In this document: positions 18,313 to 26,526 of the stretch, in pieces | Layout: every line of letters begins with the position of its first letter | Position numbering within the stretch: position 1 is the stretch's first letter | Origin: Candidatus Symbiobacter mobilis CR | Lineage (GTDB): Bacteria; Pseudomonadota; Gammaproteobacteria; Burkholderiales; Burkholderiaceae_C | Direction of reading: 5' to 3' | Assembly (NCBI RefSeq): GCF_000477435.1 | Contig: NC_022576.1 | Location: 1,426,001-1,490,000 of the forward strand | DNA length: 64,000 nucleotides | Translations under genes and position numbers: made by a program | The notes under the pieces: generated by a model | The model's database searches: none | What the model saw: the letters and a program-made list of their open reading frames with translations, nothing else | What the model was told of the DNA's origin: nothing

Positions 18313-18765
18313 TTACGCCACCGCTGCGCGGAATTCCCCGCTGGATCGCCCCACGGAACCAAAGCCCCCTGCCCTGCCATACGCAGATCGACCGGCGGCG
18401 CCGTAGGTCGGCGCATTGCGTGGGGAAGGGGCGGCAGGAACGAGGATCCCCAACGCACGCACAGTAGCCGCGCCTTGGCGATGCAACACATCCTGGCATG
18501 TTCCCAGCATGGCGACGATACGGCGTGCTCGCTCATGCACCCCCGGCTCGGACGCGCTGCGCGGCATGGCGCGCAGCATCTGCGTCAGCGCCACGCAGCC
18601 ATGTTGCAGGCGGACACTCGCCTGTTGCAGCTTGTCGGCATCCCGCGCCACGGCTGCTTCTCGCAGCTCCGCGACACAGGCTTCGGCAGCTTCCAGCAAT
18701 CGCAACACTTCCCGATGCATGGGATTCGTGGCATTCATAGGGTTTATGGAGTTCATGGGGTTCAT
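18313..18765 (-). CDS. flgN: FlgN-like flagellar export chaperone
   Basis: FlgN is the cytoplasmic chaperone for the hook-filament junction proteins FlgK and FlgL. The 150-residue product is helical, with a central FlgN-type region (REVLRLLEAAEACVAELREAAVARDADKLQQ). It is placed next to flgM as in related genomes. The start at 18765 is preceded by GGAGGCGACC, a good ribosome-binding site. The first 16 residues consist of reiterated Met-Asn-Pro units made by a short repeat (ATGAACCCC and variants). The C-terminal 45 residues are Gly/Ala/Ser-rich. Sequence conservation in this family is low, so the call depends partly on context. Confidence 0.72.
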   Translation of the reverse strand: MNPMNSINPMNATNPMHREVLRLLEAAEACVAELREAAVARDADKLQQASVRLQHGCVALTQMLRAMPRSASEPGVHERARRIVAMLGTCQDVLHRQGAATVRALGILVPAAPSPRNAPTYGAAGRSAYGRAGGFGSVGRSSGEFRAAVA

Positions 18766-18821
18766 GGTCGCCTCCTGCTTTCCCCATTGCGGGGCCTAGC
18801 GCATTGCGTATACACACCAAC

Positions 18822-18865
18822 GAAAAACGCCCCGCGCTCTTCTTGGAGAAGAGCAGTGCGGGGCG
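18822..18865 (-). terminator. Rho-independent terminator after flgM
   Basis: A long hairpin pairs the arms at 18829-18843 and 18848-18865 (GC-rich outer stem CGCCCCGC, inner stem CTCTTC, loop TTGG). On the minus strand it is followed by TTTTTCG. It lies 67 bases after the flgM stop, so flgM and flgN are probably partly uncoupled. Confidence 0.85.
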
Positions 18866-18932
18866 AGGAGAAACGGTAGTGGTAGGTGGCAGTCTGGAAA
18901 GACCGACAGTCCCTGAAAAGTACCAGCAGCGC

Positions 18933-19331
18933 TTACACCCGCGCCCGGCGCAAAGACTCCTGCGCCCCGGCAAGCAGCTTGTCCGCAATGACTTCCGCAT
19001 TGACGGTGAAAGTGCCTTTGCTGATGGCTTCGCGCATCGCGGCGACCTTTTTCATGTCGATATCCCCGGCAGCGCTGGCGCCACCGGTTTCCATCGTGCG
19101 CGCCAAGGTGGAAACAGACACTGCCACCCCGGCGGATTGGGTGCTCTGGGTTGCAGAAGTTTGGGCCTGCGTGCTGGCGTTGGCCTGCTTGGCTTGCGTC
19201 TGGGTTGCCTGGGCGGCGTGGGTTGCACTCTCGTTGCCAACGGCATTGGCGGAGCCTGAACCAGTTCTGGCAGCACCGGCCGCCATGTTGCCGGCCATGT
19301 ATGGATTGTCGGAAGACGAACTGACTTTCAT
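18933..19331 (-). CDS. flgM: Anti-sigma-28 factor FlgM
   Basis: FlgM binds FliA and is exported through the finished hook, releasing late gene expression. The 132-residue product has an Ala/Thr/Gln-rich disordered N-terminal part and the conserved C-terminal sigma-binding region (DIDMKKVAAMREAISKGTFTVNAEVIADKLL). The ATG at 19331 is chosen because GGAG lies 7 bases upstream; a TTG four codons earlier is the only alternative. It is somewhat longer than enteric FlgM because of the N-terminal tract. It lies downstream of a near-consensus sigma-28 promoter. Confidence 0.92.
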   Translation of the reverse strand: MKVSSSSDNPYMAGNMAAGAARTGSGSANAVGNESATHAAQATQTQAKQANASTQAQTSATQSTQSAGVAVSVSTLARTMETGGASAAGDIDMKKVAAMREAISKGTFTVNAEVIADKLLAGAQESLRRARV

Positions 19332-19373
19332 GATGCTCTCCAAAACCTCGGTGGATGAAACCCCTTGTGGGCA

Positions 19374-19400
19374 TCATCGGCAGGTTCCGGGCAGACTTTA
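19374..19400 (-). promoter_or_regulatory. Sigma-28 promoter of flgM
   Basis: On the minus strand TAAAGTCT, an 11-base spacer and GCCGATGA match the known FliA consensus TAAAGTTT-N11-GCCGATAA at 13 of 16 positions. It lies 43 bases upstream of the flgM start and would give FliA-dependent autoregulated flgM expression. Confidence 0.82.
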
Positions 19401-19472
19401 GCGATTTGTGCCCTCCCGAACGGATCACGGGCGATGCAGGCAGCGCGCTCGGAGGCGATTTCGTGCCGAAGA

Positions 19473-20237
19473 TCATAGCGTGACCCCCACGCTGCGATCA
19501 GGTTGGACGATGCCCGTGAGGATATTGCCGTTGGTCGTGCGCACCCGCGCCGACTGCCCCACCACCCCGGCAGACAAGGCTTGCGCACTGGTCGTCACCA
19601 CAAAGCCCCGCCCCATGGCGCGAACGCGCACTTCGGCCCCGGCTGCAAACACCTGTGAAGCCTTGACCATATTCCGGCGCAGCGCCTGCCCAGTCTCCAG
19701 CGGGCGGGTCGTGGTAAGCCCCAGCCATTGATCTTGCGTGGCCAGAACCGGGCTGTCGTTGGCAGCCCAGTCCACCTCGGCCAACATGGCATCGTCCGGC
19801 CCCAGCACGGTGCCAGAGGCTACCCTGCCCTTAATGACCCATGCCGACCCCCAGGCACGCACAGTGACGGGGAGAAAGACATTCCAGCGCGTGGCGCCTT
19901 CCACGCAACGCAGCCCCACGCGGGTGCGGCCCCATAGGCGATTGCCCGGTGGCACATACGGTTCGACGCGATTGCAGGGCGCCAAGCGCAGACGCGGGTC
20001 CAGCGCGCCCACTTCCACGTCCAGGCGCAGGTTCTCCACTGCCATCTGCTGTGTCTGCGCAGCCAGCCATTGCTGCGTCAGGCTTTGCTCTGCCGAGGGC
20101 GCATGGGTCTCTGCCACTGCCGCCCACACCATGAAAGCGCTGCATACGCATAGCGTGCGCCATGACATACGCAGGGCAAGCCAACGCGAACGTAGAAAAG
20201 ACAAACATATAAAAAGAAGCTGCCTGCTTTGCTTCAT
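19473..20237 (-). CDS. flgA: Flagellar basal-body P-ring assembly chaperone FlgA
   Basis: FlgA is a periplasmic chaperone needed to assemble the FlgI P ring. The 254-residue product begins with a signal peptide containing a hydrophobic core at about residues 25-45. A mature part with the SAF/FlgA domain follows (DPRLRLAPC, VGLRC, then FVVTTSAQALSAGVVGQSARVRTTNG near the C-terminus, ending in VTL). The ATG at 20237 is chosen because AGGGAG lies 7 bases upstream; the ATG two codons earlier is too close to that site. It is divergent from flgB, as is common in proteobacteria. Confidence 0.93.
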   Translation of the reverse strand: MKQSRQLLFICLSFLRSRWLALRMSWRTLCVCSAFMVWAAVAETHAPSAEQSLTQQWLAAQTQQMAVENLRLDVEVGALDPRLRLAPCNRVEPYVPPGNRLWGRTRVGLRCVEGATRWNVFLPVTVRAWGSAWVIKGRVASGTVLGPDDAMLAEVDWAANDSPVLATQDQWLGLTTTRPLETGQALRRNMVKASQVFAAGAEVRVRAMGRGFVVTTSAQALSAGVVGQSARVRTTNGNILTGIVQPDRSVGVTL

Positions 20238-20304
20238 CGCCATGCTCCCTGGGTAGTGCGGGTCATGCCCAGCAATGTACCCAGCCCCTCGCGGCGCAAA
20301 GCCC

Positions 20305-20331
20305 GAAAGTGCGCAGCGAACCTGCCGTTGT
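20305..20331 (+). promoter_or_regulatory. Possible sigma-28-type promoter upstream of flgB
   Basis: GAAAGTGC, 11 bases, then GCCGTTGT resembles the flgM promoter in layout and shares the spacer end GAACCT. It matches the FliA consensus at fewer positions and lies 258 bases before flgB, so it is a weak candidate. The rest of this 352-base flgA-flgB gap holds only the palindromic repeat at 20485-20572. Confidence 0.35.
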
Positions 20332-20484
20332 TCGAGCTATAGAAATGTGGCCGTCTCTCCACAATCCGTCCGAAGCCGCTGCACCATCACCGCCCCGAGG
20401 CCCCTGCCCCGGCAGCGGTTCCCATGCAGCCTACTGATTAGAAGAAGCGAACTGCGACAACGACCTCACTGCCATAACGCCCTG

Positions 20485-20572
20485 CATCATGAAAGTCATG
20501 CCAGTTTTCCTCACCCCCATCCCCTCTCCCGCTGGGCGAGGGGAGCTTCGCAAAGCCGCTTCGCGACTTGCA
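20485..20572 (+). repeat. Palindromic GC-rich repeat, copy 1
   Basis: The unit starts ATCATGAAAGTCATGCC, has a core of CCCTCACCCCCA-type followed by CCCCTCTCCCGCTGGGCGAGGGG (a hairpin), and ends in CTTCGCGACTTGCAC. Nearly the same unit occurs before flgC (21078-21152) and, more diverged, before flgF (24008-24092). It lies directly before the flgB ribosome-binding site. Confidence 0.8.
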
Positions 20573-20589
20573 CAAGAAGGAGATGCGCC

Positions 20590-21039
20590 ATGTTTGCCCA
20601 TCTGACGAGTGGACTCACCCTACACACCGACGCCCTGGTGCTGCGTTCCCAACGCCAGCGCATCTTGGCTAGCAACATCGCCAATGTGGATACCCCTGGC
20701 TACGTTGCCAAAGAGTTCCGTTTTCAGGAAGCGCTGGCGCAGTCCCTGCCTTTTTCCGACAGCCAGCTTCCTGGCCCCCAGGTTCATGTCGCCCTACGGG
20801 AACCCGGCTTGCGTACCCATGCCAGCCACCTGACGATCCCAGGCGTGGAAGACAGCGAGATCAAAGGCCCCTCCGCGCTGACGTATGCCCTGCACAGCCA
20901 ACCTAGCGCGGACGGCAACACGGTAGACCTCGACCGCGAACGCGCCAGCTTTCTGGATAACGCCGTGCATTACGAAGCCACGCTGCGCTTCATCAACGGC
21001 TCGTCCAAAACCATGCTCAGCGCGATCCAGGGGCAGTAA
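20590..21039 (+). CDS. flgB: Flagellar proximal rod protein FlgB
   Basis: FlgB is the first rod protein, exported to the periplasm by the flagellar apparatus. From the ATG at 20590 the product has 149 residues, the normal size. It has the rod motif ILASNIANVDTPGYVAKEF near the N-terminus and the C-terminal helix LDNAVHYEATLRFINGSSKTMLSAIQGQ. AAGGAG lies 7 bases before this ATG. The frame is open back to 20275 but that part is leader and repeat DNA. It is first in the flgBCDEFGHIJKL run. Confidence 0.95.
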   Translation: MFAHLTSGLTLHTDALVLRSQRQRILASNIANVDTPGYVAKEFRFQEALAQSLPFSDSQLPGPQVHVALREPGLRTHASHLTIPGVEDSEIKGPSALTYALHSQPSADGNTVDLDRERASFLDNAVHYEATLRFINGSSKTMLSAIQGQ

Positions 21040-21077
21040 GGCATTGCCAACAACCATGACTTTGTGTACCCATTCAC

Positions 21078-21152
21078 CATCATGAAAGTCATGCCCATTG
21101 CCCTCACCCCCAACCCCTCTCCCGCTGGGCGAGGGGAGCTTCGCGACTTGCA
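21078..21152 (+). repeat. Palindromic GC-rich repeat, copy 2
   Basis: This unit is close to 20485-20572: ATCATGAAAGTCATGCC, CCCTCACCCCCAACCCC, TCTCCCGCTGGGCGAGGGGAG, CTTCGCGACTTGCAC. It lies in the flgB-flgC gap directly before the flgC ribosome-binding site. Confidence 0.82.
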
Positions 21153-21176
21153 CACCAATTGACCGGGAGGACGACC

Positions 21177-21581
21177 ATGTCCATGTTTTCCATCTTCAGT
21201 GTCTCGGGCAGCGCGGTCAGCGCGCAGTCGCAGCGGCTCAACGCCGTCGCCAGCAACCTGGCCAACGTCGATGCCGTCGCCGGGCCGGACGGCCAAGGCT
21301 ACAAAAGCCGCCAAGTCGTCTTTCAAACCGTGCCGATGGGTTCGGAAGCGACCGCCGGGGTCAAGGTACTGCACATCAAAGAAAGCGATGCGCCCTTCAA
21401 GCGCGTCTACAACCCCCACCATCCTTCTGCGGACGCCAACGGCTACGTGCAGTTTTCCAACGTCAACCCCGTGGAAGAAATGGTCAACATGATTTCGGCG
21501 TCCCGCTCGTACCAAAACAACGTCGAAGTCATGAACACCGCCAAGTCGCTGCTACTTAAAACATTGCAGTTGGGCCAGTGA
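21177..21581 (+). CDS. flgC: Flagellar proximal rod protein FlgC
   Basis: FlgC is a proximal rod subunit. The 134-residue product has the N-terminal rod motif ([13 protein letters not shown]) and the C-terminal motif [38 protein letters not shown]. The ATG at 21177 is preceded by GGGAGG at a good distance; an in-frame codon at 21159 would place repeat-derived residues at the N-terminus and is not favoured. flgD follows after 71 bases. Confidence 0.95.
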   Translation: MSMFSIFSVSGSAVSAQSQRLNAVASNLANVDAVAGPDGQGYKSRQVVFQTVPMGSEATAGVKVLHIKESDAPFKRVYNPHHPSADANGYVQFSNVNPVEEMVNMISASRSYQNNVEVMNTAKSLLLKTLQLGQ

Positions 21582-21652
21582 TCGTCGCGACCATCGCGAA
21601 TTTCGCAACCATCGCGCTATTTTTGGAACATTTTTTCGGATAGGACCGCACC

Positions 21653-22303
21653 ATGTTGACCTCCCTTTCCTCCGCCACCAGCGCCACCACCACCGATACC
21701 TCGTCCAAAACCAAGGTAGCGGACATGGACGCAGCGCAAGACCGCTTTTTGAAACTGCTTGTCGCGCAACTCAATAACCAGGACCCCATGAACCCCATGG
21801 ACAACGCGCAGATGACCAGCCAGATGGCGCAGATCAACACCGTCACCAGCGTCCAGCAAGTCAACGAAACCCTGCAAAGCATGGCCCAGCAATTCAGCGC
21901 CATGCAGGTATTGCAGGGTTCTTCGATGGTGGGTCACGAGGTACTGCTCGAAGGCAATACCCTGTCGATCGTCGATGGCGCTGCCAAAGGTTCCGTCGAT
22001 CTCTCCGCCCGCGCAGAAAACGTCAGCGTAGACATCCTCACCCCCGGCGGCATGGTGATCGACACCGTACACATGGGCGCGCTCGAACCAGGGCGGCACG
22101 ACTTCTCCTGGGACGCATCAAACTACCAGGGCACCAGCGCCCCCTCCTTCCGCATCAACGCGACGCTTGGTGGACAACCCATTGCCAACACCGCGCTGAC
22201 CCGCGCCAAAGTTACCGGCGTAGGCAGCGATGCAGGCACGCTCCAGCTACAGCTCCAAGGCCGTCCCACCGTGGCCTACGACGCCATCGCAGCCATCCTC
22301 TGA
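21653..22303 (+). CDS. flgD: Flagellar hook cap protein FlgD
   Basis: FlgD caps the growing hook and is needed for hook assembly. The 216-residue product has the N-terminal FlgD motif (QDRFLKLLVAQLNNQDPMNPMDNAQMTSQMAQINTV segment, about residues 25-60). A FLG hook-capping domain follows, with the FSWDASNYQG motif near residue 145, and a C-terminal Tudor-like part. The length is normal. It lies between flgC and flgE as expected. Confidence 0.95.
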   Translation: MLTSLSSATSATTTDTSSKTKVADMDAAQDRFLKLLVAQLNNQDPMNPMDNAQMTSQMAQINTVTSVQQVNETLQSMAQQFSAMQVLQGSSMVGHEVLLEGNTLSIVDGAAKGSVDLSARAENVSVDILTPGGMVIDTVHMGALEPGRHDFSWDASNYQGTSAPSFRINATLGGQPIANTALTRAKVTGVGSDAGTLQLQLQGRPTVAYDAIAAIL

Positions 22304-22362
22304 TCCTTTCTGCTGTCTTCCTTTTTCCTTCTTTCAGAAACCCCGATCCGCAAGGAGAAATC

Positions 22363-23988
22363 ATGTCGTTCCAAACTGGACTTTCCGGGCTGACTGCCTC
22401 CAGCCGCAGCCTCGACGTCATCGGCCACAACATCGCCAACGTCAACACCACCGGGATGAAAGCCTCCCGCGCAGAGTTTCACGAGCTTGTCGCCGCTTCG
22501 CTGGGGGCCTGCAAATCGATCAACCCCGGTATCGGGGTGAGCGTCGCGACCATCTCGCAGCAATTCGGGCAGGGCAGCATCACCAGCACCGGCAACAACC
22601 TCGACGTCGCGATCAACGGCGGCGGGTTCTTCCAGGTTACGCAGACTGATGGATCCCCGGCGTATACCCGAGACGGCTCGTTCAAGCTCGACAAAGAAGG
22701 CTTCCTCATCACCAACAGCGATGCCAACGTCATGGGCCTGCCTACGGATGCCACCGGCAAACCCACCAGCGCGACGCTGCAAAAACTCCAGCTCCCGACC
22801 AACTCCCCCATCGGCGCCAAGCAGACAACCAAAATCGCCGCCGAATTCAACCTCGATGCCCGCGCCAAAGTAGCCACGGACATCGTTCCCTACCCCCCCA
22901 TCACCACCTATGGCACCTCCCTGGTGGCCTACGACTCGCAGGGGGTGGAAATCCCCGTGACGCTCAACTTCGTCAAAACCAGCGCCAACACCTGGGATGT
23001 GTACGACAGCACCACGCTGGCAACCGGTGCGCAGGCATTGGCCACCAACGCTGCCATCACGCAAACCAATGCCGCCAACGCGGAACTCCACACCAAGAAC
23101 ACCGCGCTCAATGCCACCAACGATGCGCTGGATGTCACCAACACAACGCTCAATGCCCCCAACGACACACTCGACGCGACCAATACGGAACTCAACGCCG
23201 CCACGGATGCACTCGACGCAGAAAACACCACGTGGAATACAGAGAACCCCACAGAAACGCCCCGCCCCACCTACGCATCGGGCGGGCTGACGCGGCTCCC
23301 CACCTATGCGACGGGCGGGCTGACCCGCCACCCCACCTACGCATCGGGCGGGCTGACGCGGCTGCCGACCTACGACGTCACCGGCCTCAACCCTGCGGAA
23401 GAAAAAATTCCCGCTGCGGCCGAGCTGGTTCCGACCGGGGCCACGCTGCAACTCACCTTTGACGCCAATGGCAAGCTCGTCACCCCCAAAGAAAACGTCG
23501 AGCTGACGCTCACCTCCCTCAACCCCGCTGTGGGCGAAAACGGCGAATTCACCGTCGAGCTTGACCTCAGCAAGGCCACGCAGTACGGCACGTCCTTCGC
23601 CGTGTCCGACCTCACGCAAGACGGCTACACCGCCGGAGATCTGACCGGGCTGAGCGTCGGGGAAGACGGCGTCATCAACGCACGCTACTCCAACGGGCAG
23701 ACGCAGTCCGTCGGCAAGATTGCCTTGGCGGACTTCCGCAACGTCCAGGGGCTGATGCCCGCTGGCGGCAATGCCTGGGTGTCCACGATGCTGTCCGGCC
23801 CGCCCGTACAGGGCATGCCCAGCGTGGGCAAATTCGGCGGACTACGCCCGGGGGCGCTCGAAGACTCGAACGTGGACCTGACTTCCGAACTGGTCAACAT
23901 GATGACCGCGCAACGCGCCTACCAAGCCAACGCGCAAACGATCAAGACGCAAGACCAAGTCATGTCCACGCTCGTCAATCTGCGTTAA
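22363..23988 (+). CDS. flgE: Flagellar hook protein FlgE with expanded repeat insert
   Basis: FlgE polymerises into the flagellar hook. The 541-residue product has the conserved ends: N-terminal LDVIGHNIANVNTTGMKASRAEF, and C-terminal EDSNVDLTSELVNMMTAQRAYQANAQTIKTQDQVMSTLVNLR. It is longer than the roughly 400-residue proteins usual in relatives. The excess lies at about residues 225-345 in the surface-exposed middle part. It holds an Asn/Thr/Leu-rich tract in 14-residue units, then a tract of Pro-Thr-Tyr-Ala-Ser-Gly-Gly-Leu-Thr-Arg units. AAGGAG precedes the ATG. The core rod/hook function is certain; the role of the insert is unknown. Confidence 0.93.
   Translation: MSFQTGLSGLTASSRSLDVIGHNIANVNTTGMKASRAEFHELVAASLGACKSINPGIGVSVATISQQFGQGSITSTGNNLDVAINGGGFFQVTQTDGSPAYTRDGSFKLDKEGFLITNSDANVMGLPTDATGKPTSATLQKLQLPTNSPIGAKQTTKIAAEFNLDARAKVATDIVPYPPITTYGTSLVAYDSQGVEIPVTLNFVKTSANTWDVYDSTTLATGAQALATNAAITQTNAANAELHTKNTALNATNDALDVTNTTLNAPNDTLDATNTELNAATDALDAENTTWNTENPTETPRPTYASGGLTRLPTYATGGLTRHPTYASGGLTRLPTYDVTGLNPAEEKIPAAAELVPTGATLQLTFDANGKLVTPKENVELTLTSLNPAVGENGEFTVELDLSKATQYGTSFAVSDLTQDGYTAGDLTGLSVGEDGVINARYSNGQTQSVGKIALADFRNVQGLMPAGGNAWVSTMLSGPPVQGMPSVGKFGGLRPGALEDSNVDLTSELVNMMTAQRAYQANAQTIKTQDQVMSTLVNLR
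23098..23223 (+). repeat. 42-bp tandem repeat (three units) within flgE
   Basis: Three consecutive 42-bp units each encode 14 residues of the pattern NTxLNAxNDxLDxT. The units differ at many third codon positions, so the repeat is old and kept at the protein level. The frame is preserved. Confidence 0.82.
23263..23391 (+). repeat. 30-33-bp tandem repeat (four units) within flgE
   Basis: Four units of 30, 33, 33 and 30 bp encode R(L/H)PTYASGGLT-type peptides. The DNA copies are very similar, sharing for example a GCGACGGGCGGGCTGAC or GCATCGGGCGGGCTGAC block, so this tract is recent and may vary in copy number. Confidence 0.85.
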
Positions 23989-24007
23989 TGCCCTGAGACA
24001 CTGAATC

Positions 24008-24092
24008 AGGACAGTCATGGCAATTTCCCTCACCCCCCAGCCCCTCTCCCATTGGGCGAGGGGAGCGTCGAGAAGCCTCTTCGCGACTGTCC
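24008..24092 (+). repeat. Palindromic GC-rich repeat, copy 3
   Basis: A diverged member of the family at 20485 and 21078: CAGTCATGGCAA, then CCCTCACCCCCCAGCCCC, TCTCCCATTGGGCGAGGGGAG, and CTCTTCGCGACTGTCCC. It fills most of the flgE-flgF gap. Confidence 0.75.
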
Positions 24093-24124
24093 CACTCATC
24101 TGAACACGCCAAGGAGTCCACGCC

Positions 24125-24865
24125 ATGGATCGCATCATCTACACCGCCATGACCGGCGCCAACGCCGCAGCGCACCGGCAAGCCTTGCTATCCAACAACC
24201 TGGCCAATGTCTCGACCAACGGCTTTCGCGCAGAGCTTTCCACATACCGCTCCGTTCCCGTGCGGGGAACGGGCAGCACCACGCGGGTGATGGCGCTTGA
24301 TGCCACGCCGGGCTTTCTGGATTTGCCCGGCACCCCCCACCGCACAGGGCGTGCGATGGACGCGATGATCATGGGCAATTCCTGGTTCGCCGTCCAGGGG
24401 CTGGACGGCACCGAAGCCTATACCCGCAATGGGGCTTTCGAGGTATCGCTTGATGGCACCGTGCTGACCAACACAGGGCTGACGGTACTGGGCGACGGCG
24501 GCGCGCCCATCACCGCCCCACAGGGCGCGGAAGTCACCCTCGGCGTGGACGGTACGGTGACAGCGCAGGTACCAGGCCAGCCAGCCGCAGTGGTGGGCCG
24601 ACTCAAGATCGCGACCCCTACTCCCGAAGACCCCCTCAAGCGCGGAGACGATGGCCTCTTCCGCACCACCTCCGGCGACCCCCTTGCCAACGATGCCACC
24701 GTGCGAATCCAGCCGGGAACCATCGAAGGATCGAACGTCAACGTGATCGAGACGATGGTCTCGATGATCCAGTCCGCGCGGCAATTCGACGCCCAAACCC
24801 GCCTGATGCAAACTGCCGAAGCCAGCGACCGCGCTGCGGCGCAATTGCTCAACATGCAAGGCTAA
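24125..24865 (+). CDS. flgF: Flagellar proximal rod protein FlgF
   Basis: FlgF is a rod subunit between the proximal rod and FlgG. The 246-residue product shows the N-terminal motif RQALLSNNLANVSTNGFRAE, the FAVQGLDGTEAYTRNGAFEV block, and the C-terminal motif EGSNVNVIETMVSMIQSARQFDAQTRLMQTAEASDRAAAQLLN. The length is normal. AAGGAG lies 11 bases upstream of the ATG. flgG follows after 37 bases. Confidence 0.96.
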   Translation: MDRIIYTAMTGANAAAHRQALLSNNLANVSTNGFRAELSTYRSVPVRGTGSTTRVMALDATPGFLDLPGTPHRTGRAMDAMIMGNSWFAVQGLDGTEAYTRNGAFEVSLDGTVLTNTGLTVLGDGGAPITAPQGAEVTLGVDGTVTAQVPGQPAAVVGRLKIATPTPEDPLKRGDDGLFRTTSGDPLANDATVRIQPGTIEGSNVNVIETMVSMIQSARQFDAQTRLMQTAEASDRAAAQLLNMQG

Positions 24866-24902
24866 GGCCTATACCCCACCCACCACCACCTAGGAAACGA
24901 CC

Positions 24903-25685
24903 ATGATCAATTCGCTGTGGATCTCCAAAACGGGCATGGAAGCCCAGCAGATGCAGCTCGACGTCATCACCAACAACCTGGCCAACGTCTCGACCAATGG
25001 GTTCAAGCGTTCCACGGCGGTGTTCGAGGATCTGATGTACCAAAATCACCGACAGGTGGGCACGAACAGCACCGAACAAGCGCAGCTCCCCACCGGATTG
25101 CAAATCGGGCTGGGGGTGCGCACGGTGGCGACGAGCCGATCCTTCACCCAAGGCGCGCTGCACCAGACGAACAACCGCCTCGACGTTGCGATTCAGGGGG
25201 ACGGGTTCTTCCAAATCACGATGCCCGATGGATCGACTGGCTACACCCGGGACGGCGCCTTTCAGGTCAACTCCGCCGGCACGCTCGTCACCTCCACGGG
25301 GCTGCCCGTGGCCAATGGAGTGACCGTTCCGCCCAATGCGACGAACGTCACGATCGACGGCAACGGCACCGTGACTGCAACGATCCCTGGCGACCCCGCC
25401 CCGCAAAACATCGGGACGATTGCGCTGGCACGCTTCGTCAACCCTGCGGGCCTGACGCCGCTGGGGCAGAACCTGTTTGCCGAAAGCGCTGCGTCGGGCC
25501 AGCCCAACGCCGGTACCCCCGGCGCGGATGGAATGGGTTCGCTGTTGCAGTGCTATGTCGAATCATCGAACGTCAACGTCGTCCAGGAACTGGTCACGAT
25601 GATCCAGACGCAACGCGCCTACGAGCTGAATTCCAAAGGCATCCAGACTTCCGACCAGATGCTGCAGAAACTGACCCAGATCTAA
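24903..25685 (+). CDS. flgG: Flagellar distal rod protein FlgG
   Basis: FlgG forms the distal rod (drive shaft). The 260-residue product is full length and very well conserved: SLWISKTGMEAQQMQLDVITNN-type N-terminus, LANVSTNGFKRS, DGFFQITMPDGSTGYTRDGAF, and the C-terminal ESSNVNVVQELVTMIQTQRAYELNSKGIQTSDQMLQKLTQI. The start ATG follows GGAAACGACC. flgH follows after 86 bases. Confidence 0.97.
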   Translation: MINSLWISKTGMEAQQMQLDVITNNLANVSTNGFKRSTAVFEDLMYQNHRQVGTNSTEQAQLPTGLQIGLGVRTVATSRSFTQGALHQTNNRLDVAIQGDGFFQITMPDGSTGYTRDGAFQVNSAGTLVTSTGLPVANGVTVPPNATNVTIDGNGTVTATIPGDPAPQNIGTIALARFVNPAGLTPLGQNLFAESAASGQPNAGTPGADGMGSLLQCYVESSNVNVVQELVTMIQTQRAYELNSKGIQTSDQMLQKLTQI

Positions 25686-25771
25686 ATCCAGTCCTTGACC
25701 TGATCCTTCCTGATGGCGTCCATCTTGGCTCCTTCCTCGGCACCACACCTCTGCCCTCATCACACCAGACC

Positions 25772-26491
25772 ATGAATACCCTTGTCCGCAACCGACAGCG
25801 GGACGCTCTGCGGCGCCTGCTGCAACACGGCGCGGTGGCTGCCTGCCTGGGCACGCTCGCGGCGTGCGGCAGCTTGCCGCAGTCCGTGTCGGTGGATTTC
25901 CCCGATCCACCGCCGCCCAAGCCCATTGCAGCCCCTGCCTCTGCCCCCAACGCCACGGGCAGTCTGTACCAAAAGACCACGTACCGCCCTGCTTTTGAAG
26001 ACCCGCGTGCGCGCTTGGTGGGCGACCAGATCACGATCAACATCGTTGAAAAGGTGACTGCCAGCCAGAAGTCCTCGTCCACGGCAAACCGCAGTTCCTC
26101 CAATTCGGCCAGCGTCTCTGCCTTCCCGCTCATTTCCCCGCCCGACATCGCCAATCTCAATATGGGCACGGAGTCCAGCCAAGACTTTTCCGGCAAGGGG
26201 GGGACAGAAAACGCCAACACTTTCTACGGCACCATCACTGCGACGGTCGTTGACGTCCTCCCCAACGGCCATCTCCTCGTCGCGGGGGACAAACAGATCG
26301 GCGTCAACCAAAACGTCGATGTGCTGCGGTTCTCTGGAACCATCGACCCCCGGGTGATCCAGCCCGGCAATGTGGTCAATTCAACGCAGGTAGCGAATGC
26401 GCGCATCGAGTCCAAGGGACGGGGTGCGCAGGCCGAAGCGCAAACAACTGGGTGGTTAACACGGTTCTTTTTTAGTTTTCTGCCGTTCTAA
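25772..26491 (+). CDS. flgH: Flagellar L-ring lipoprotein FlgH
   Basis: FlgH forms the outer-membrane L ring of the flagellar bushing. From the ATG at 25772 the product has 239 residues. It starts with a lipoprotein signal peptide whose lipobox is LAAC (acylated Cys at about residue 32). The mature FlgH part has DQITINIVEKVTASQKSS, GTITATVVDVLPNGHLLVAGDKQI and DVLRFSGTIDPRVI, ending LTRFFFSFLPF. The frame is open far upstream into flgG, but only this start gives the lipoprotein leader. flgI follows directly. Confidence 0.95.
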   Translation: MNTLVRNRQRDALRRLLQHGAVAACLGTLAACGSLPQSVSVDFPDPPPPKPIAAPASAPNATGSLYQKTTYRPAFEDPRARLVGDQITINIVEKVTASQKSSSTANRSSSNSASVSAFPLISPPDIANLNMGTESSQDFSGKGGTENANTFYGTITATVVDVLPNGHLLVAGDKQIGVNQNVDVLRFSGTIDPRVIQPGNVVNSTQVANARIESKGRGAQAEAQTTGWLTRFFFSFLPF

Positions 26492-26526
26492 AGGTTTGCA
26501 GAATCGTGCCGAGGGGGGAAACCACC

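Noticed and set aside
20275..20589. Longer N-terminus for FlgB
   Set aside because: The extension is translated leader and repeat DNA; the ATG at 20590 has a good ribosome-binding site and the family start.
23263..23391. flgE 30-33-bp repeats as a separate repeat gene or array
   Set aside because: They are in frame within an otherwise intact FlgE with conserved ends.
22276..23619. A 447-codon minus-strand frame opposite flgE
   Set aside because: Its Gly/Val-rich repeats only reflect the flgE tandem repeats read backwards.
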